NCBI GenBank assembly: GCA_964291635.2
Contig: OZ219905.1
Span: 744,001-808,000, forward strand
DNA length: 64,000 bases
Direction: 5' to 3'
DNA from: JAPPHA01 sp964291635
Lineage (GTDB): Bacteria; Pseudomonadota; Alphaproteobacteria; Rhodobacterales; Rhodobacteraceae
Both the position numbers and the translations under genes were made by a program. The notes beneath the pieces are model-generated. The model saw only the letters and a list, made by a program, of their open reading frames with translations. It had not been told where the DNA came from and did no database searches. Each line of letters opens with the position of its first letter. Within the stretch, counting starts at the first letter, position 1. This document shows, piece by piece, positions 62,477-64,000 of this stretch.

Positions 62477-64000
62477 TCAGGAGATCACCGCGTCATGCCT
62501 GTCAAGCCGGATCAGGTCCCGGAAGGCGTCATTTCCCATGTCTGCGAGCCATGATTCACCGGTGCCCACCACCTCTTCGGCAAGTTTTCGCTTGGACTCG
62601 ATCAGGTTGTCGATTCGTTCCTCGAGGGTGCCGAGCGTGACCATCTTGTGAACCATTACCACCTTGGTCTGGCCGATCCTGTAGGCCCGATCGGTTGCCT
62701 GGTTCTCGACCGCCGGATTCCACCACCGGTCGAAGTGGATCACGTGATTGGCCCGGGTTAACGTCAAGCCCACGCCGGCTGCCCGTAGCGAGAGGACAAA
62801 GACCGACGGTTCCGATTCCGGGTCCTGGAACTGGTCCACCATGTGCTGGCGCAGGCCGATCGGCGTCCCTCCATGGAGATAGTGGACAGGGGCGCCGATC
62901 CGGCTCCGGATCAGTGCTTCCAGGGCCCGGCCGACCTCGGTGAACTGCGTGAACAGGAGGACGCTCTCGCCTTCAGCATGAATTTCCTCGAGCATCTCGC
63001 AAACCCGGGCAAGCTTGTGCGACCGTGATTCCGAAAATTCGCTACCGTCCTGGAGGTACTGGGCGGGATGGTTGCAGATCTGTTTCAGCCGCGTGAGCGC
63101 CGAGAGCATCAGGCCCTGGCGGCCGACTCCGTCTTCTTCGGTCAGCCGCGCATCGATATCCCGGACAACTGCCTCGTAAAGCGTCGCCTGCTCGCCGGTA
63201 AGGCTGCAGTGGGTATTCTGTTCGACCTTGTCCGGGAGGTCGCTGATGATCGACTTATCGCTCTTCAGCCGCCGCAGGATGAAGGGTTGAACCATTTCCT
63301 TGAGGCGCGCGAGGGCCTTCTGGTCGCCGTTGCGCATGATCGGCCGTTCGAATTCCCTACGGAACTGCGTCACGTTTCCGAGGAGCCCCGGGTTGACGAC
63401 GCTAAACAGTGACCAGAGATCAAGGAGCCGGTTCTCGACCGGAGTCCCGGTCAGTGCAACCCGTCGTTTCGACGGAATCGCGGAGAGGGCCTTGGTGATC
63501 GCGGCCGCGGGATTCTTGACGTTCTGGGCCTCATCGACCACGAGGCGCCACCATCGGACCTTCTTGAGCAGTTTTCCGTCCAGCCGGGCAACGCCGAATG
63601 AAAGGATCACAAGATCGGTTCCGGCAATCGAATCCTTCAATTCCTCAAGGGATTTCGGGCGTCGGCTTCCATGATGGATGCGGGTTTTCAGCGTCGGCGC
63701 GAAGCGGCCCGCTTCGCGCTGCCAGTTGCCCAGAACGGACGTGGGCGCGACCAGGAGGGTCGGACCGGCATCGGGATGGGCCGCGCGGTCCCGAAGCAGG
63801 GTGGCCAGGACCTGTATGGTCTTGCCGAGTCCCATGTCGTCAGCCAGGCACGCACCGAAACCGAGGCCCTCAAGATAACTGAGCCATGAGAATCCGCGCA
63901 ACTGGTAATTCCGAAGGGTACCGGTCAGCGATTCCGGCTGGCCCTGAATCCTGAGTGTGCCTGGCTCCCGAAGCGCGCCCATGGCCTCACCAAGCCCATC
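62477..64000 (-). CDS. SNF2/RAD54-type helicase, C-terminal part (runs off the window)
   Basis: At least 500 residues of a superfamily 2 DNA translocase; the reading frame is open at the right edge, so the N terminus lies outside. Visible motifs are Q-like LRNYQLRGFSWL, Walker A DDMGLGKT, DEAQ box VVDEAQNVKN, ALTGTPVENRL, LFTQFTEVG, and motif VI DRAYRIGQT. The order and spacing are those of Swi2/Snf2 helicases such as RapA relatives and bacterial HelZ-like proteins with an N-terminal domain. It precedes the SWIM gene. Role unknown: chromatin-like remodelling, repair and defence are all possible. Confidence 0.92.
   Translation of the reverse strand, partial: DGLGEAMGALREPGTLRIQGQPESLTGTLRNYQLRGFSWLSYLEGLGFGACLADDMGLGKTIQVLATLLRDRAAHPDAGPTLLVAPTSVLGNWQREAGRFAPTLKTRIHHGSRRPKSLEELKDSIAGTDLVILSFGVARLDGKLLKKVRWWRLVVDEAQNVKNPAAAITKALSAIPSKRRVALTGTPVENRLLDLWSLFSVVNPGLLGNVTQFRREFERPIMRNGDQKALARLKEMVQPFILRRLKSDKSIISDLPDKVEQNTHCSLTGEQATLYEAVVRDIDARLTEEDGVGRQGLMLSALTRLKQICNHPAQYLQDGSEFSESRSHKLARVCEMLEEIHAEGESVLLFTQFTEVGRALEALIRSRIGAPVHYLHGGTPIGLRQHMVDQFQDPESEPSVFVLSLRAAGVGLTLTRANHVIHFDRWWNPAVENQATDRAYRIGQTKVVMVHKMVTLGTLEERIDNLIESKRKLAEEVVGTGESWLADMGNDAFRDLIRLDRHDAVIS

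Noticed and set aside
61477..64000. SNF2-SWIM pair as a proven defence system
   Set aside because: Only the domain pair is visible; no nuclease, methylase or other defence gene is adjacent inside the window.
1..64000. tRNA, rRNA and riboswitch candidates
   Set aside because: I looked in the gaps for T-loop sequences, rRNA-like segments and long conserved leaders and found none that I could support.

Overview
The window reads as chromosomal DNA of a GC-rich alphaproteobacterium. The evidence is the heterotrimeric-style alphaproteobacterial block of heme and housekeeping genes at the right end (hemY, mitofilin/Mic60-like, hemD, tsaD, gpsA, EVE), the rhizobial-type aglEFGAK alpha-glucoside operon, heterotetrameric sarcosine oxidase genes, and several solute-binding-protein ABC transporters. 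I cannot name the genus. No rRNA, tRNA or CRISPR array was seen.

Layout. 0-8.6 kb (all +): glutathione-dependent formaldehyde oxidation (adhC, fghA) interleaved with an AEC transporter, a HAD phosphatase, an ornithine cyclodeaminase-like enzyme, a PhyH-type dioxygenase, SelO and an arginase-family hydrolase with a changed substrate residue. 8.8-16.5 kb: a LacI regulator divergent from aglE-aglF-aglG-aglA-aglK, with two related operator candidates. 16.5-27.2 kb: a decaying island. It holds two Gfo/Idh/MocA pseudogenes, two 2-hydroxyacid dehydrogenase remnants and a DAO-type oxidoreductase remnant among intact genes (GST, DenD-like dehydrogenase, periplasmic cyclophilin, a MocD/MocE-like oxygenase pair), plus one IS4-like insertion sequence with inverted ends and a perfect 9-bp target duplication. 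27.4-38.5 kb: a MATE pump, a phosphonate/iron-type ABC operon with a fused permease, and a polar amino-acid ABC operon.

38.5-54.4 kb is the most distinctive part. Two paralogous cytochrome P450s with an atypical I-helix, soxBDAG, a hipBA toxin-antitoxin pair with an AT-rich promoter, a second MocD/MocE-like pair behind an aminopeptidase-T-like gene, a Rieske oxygenase and a C-terminal relic of a related Rieske oxygenase lie together. Four different oxygenase types plus sarcosine oxidase suggest stepwise removal of methyl groups from one or more N- or O-methylated compounds; formaldehyde made this way could be disposed of by adhC/fghA at the left end. That link is inference.

54.5-64 kb returns to core genes: a short IS200/IS605-like relic against the hemY stop codon, hemY, a frameshifted mitofilin gene, hemD, then divergent tsaD-gpsA-EVE, and finally a SWIM zinc-finger gene behind a SNF2-type helicase that runs off the window. 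Three ABC operons in the window share one design: the binding-protein gene is followed by a strong GC-rich stem-loop without a U-tract.
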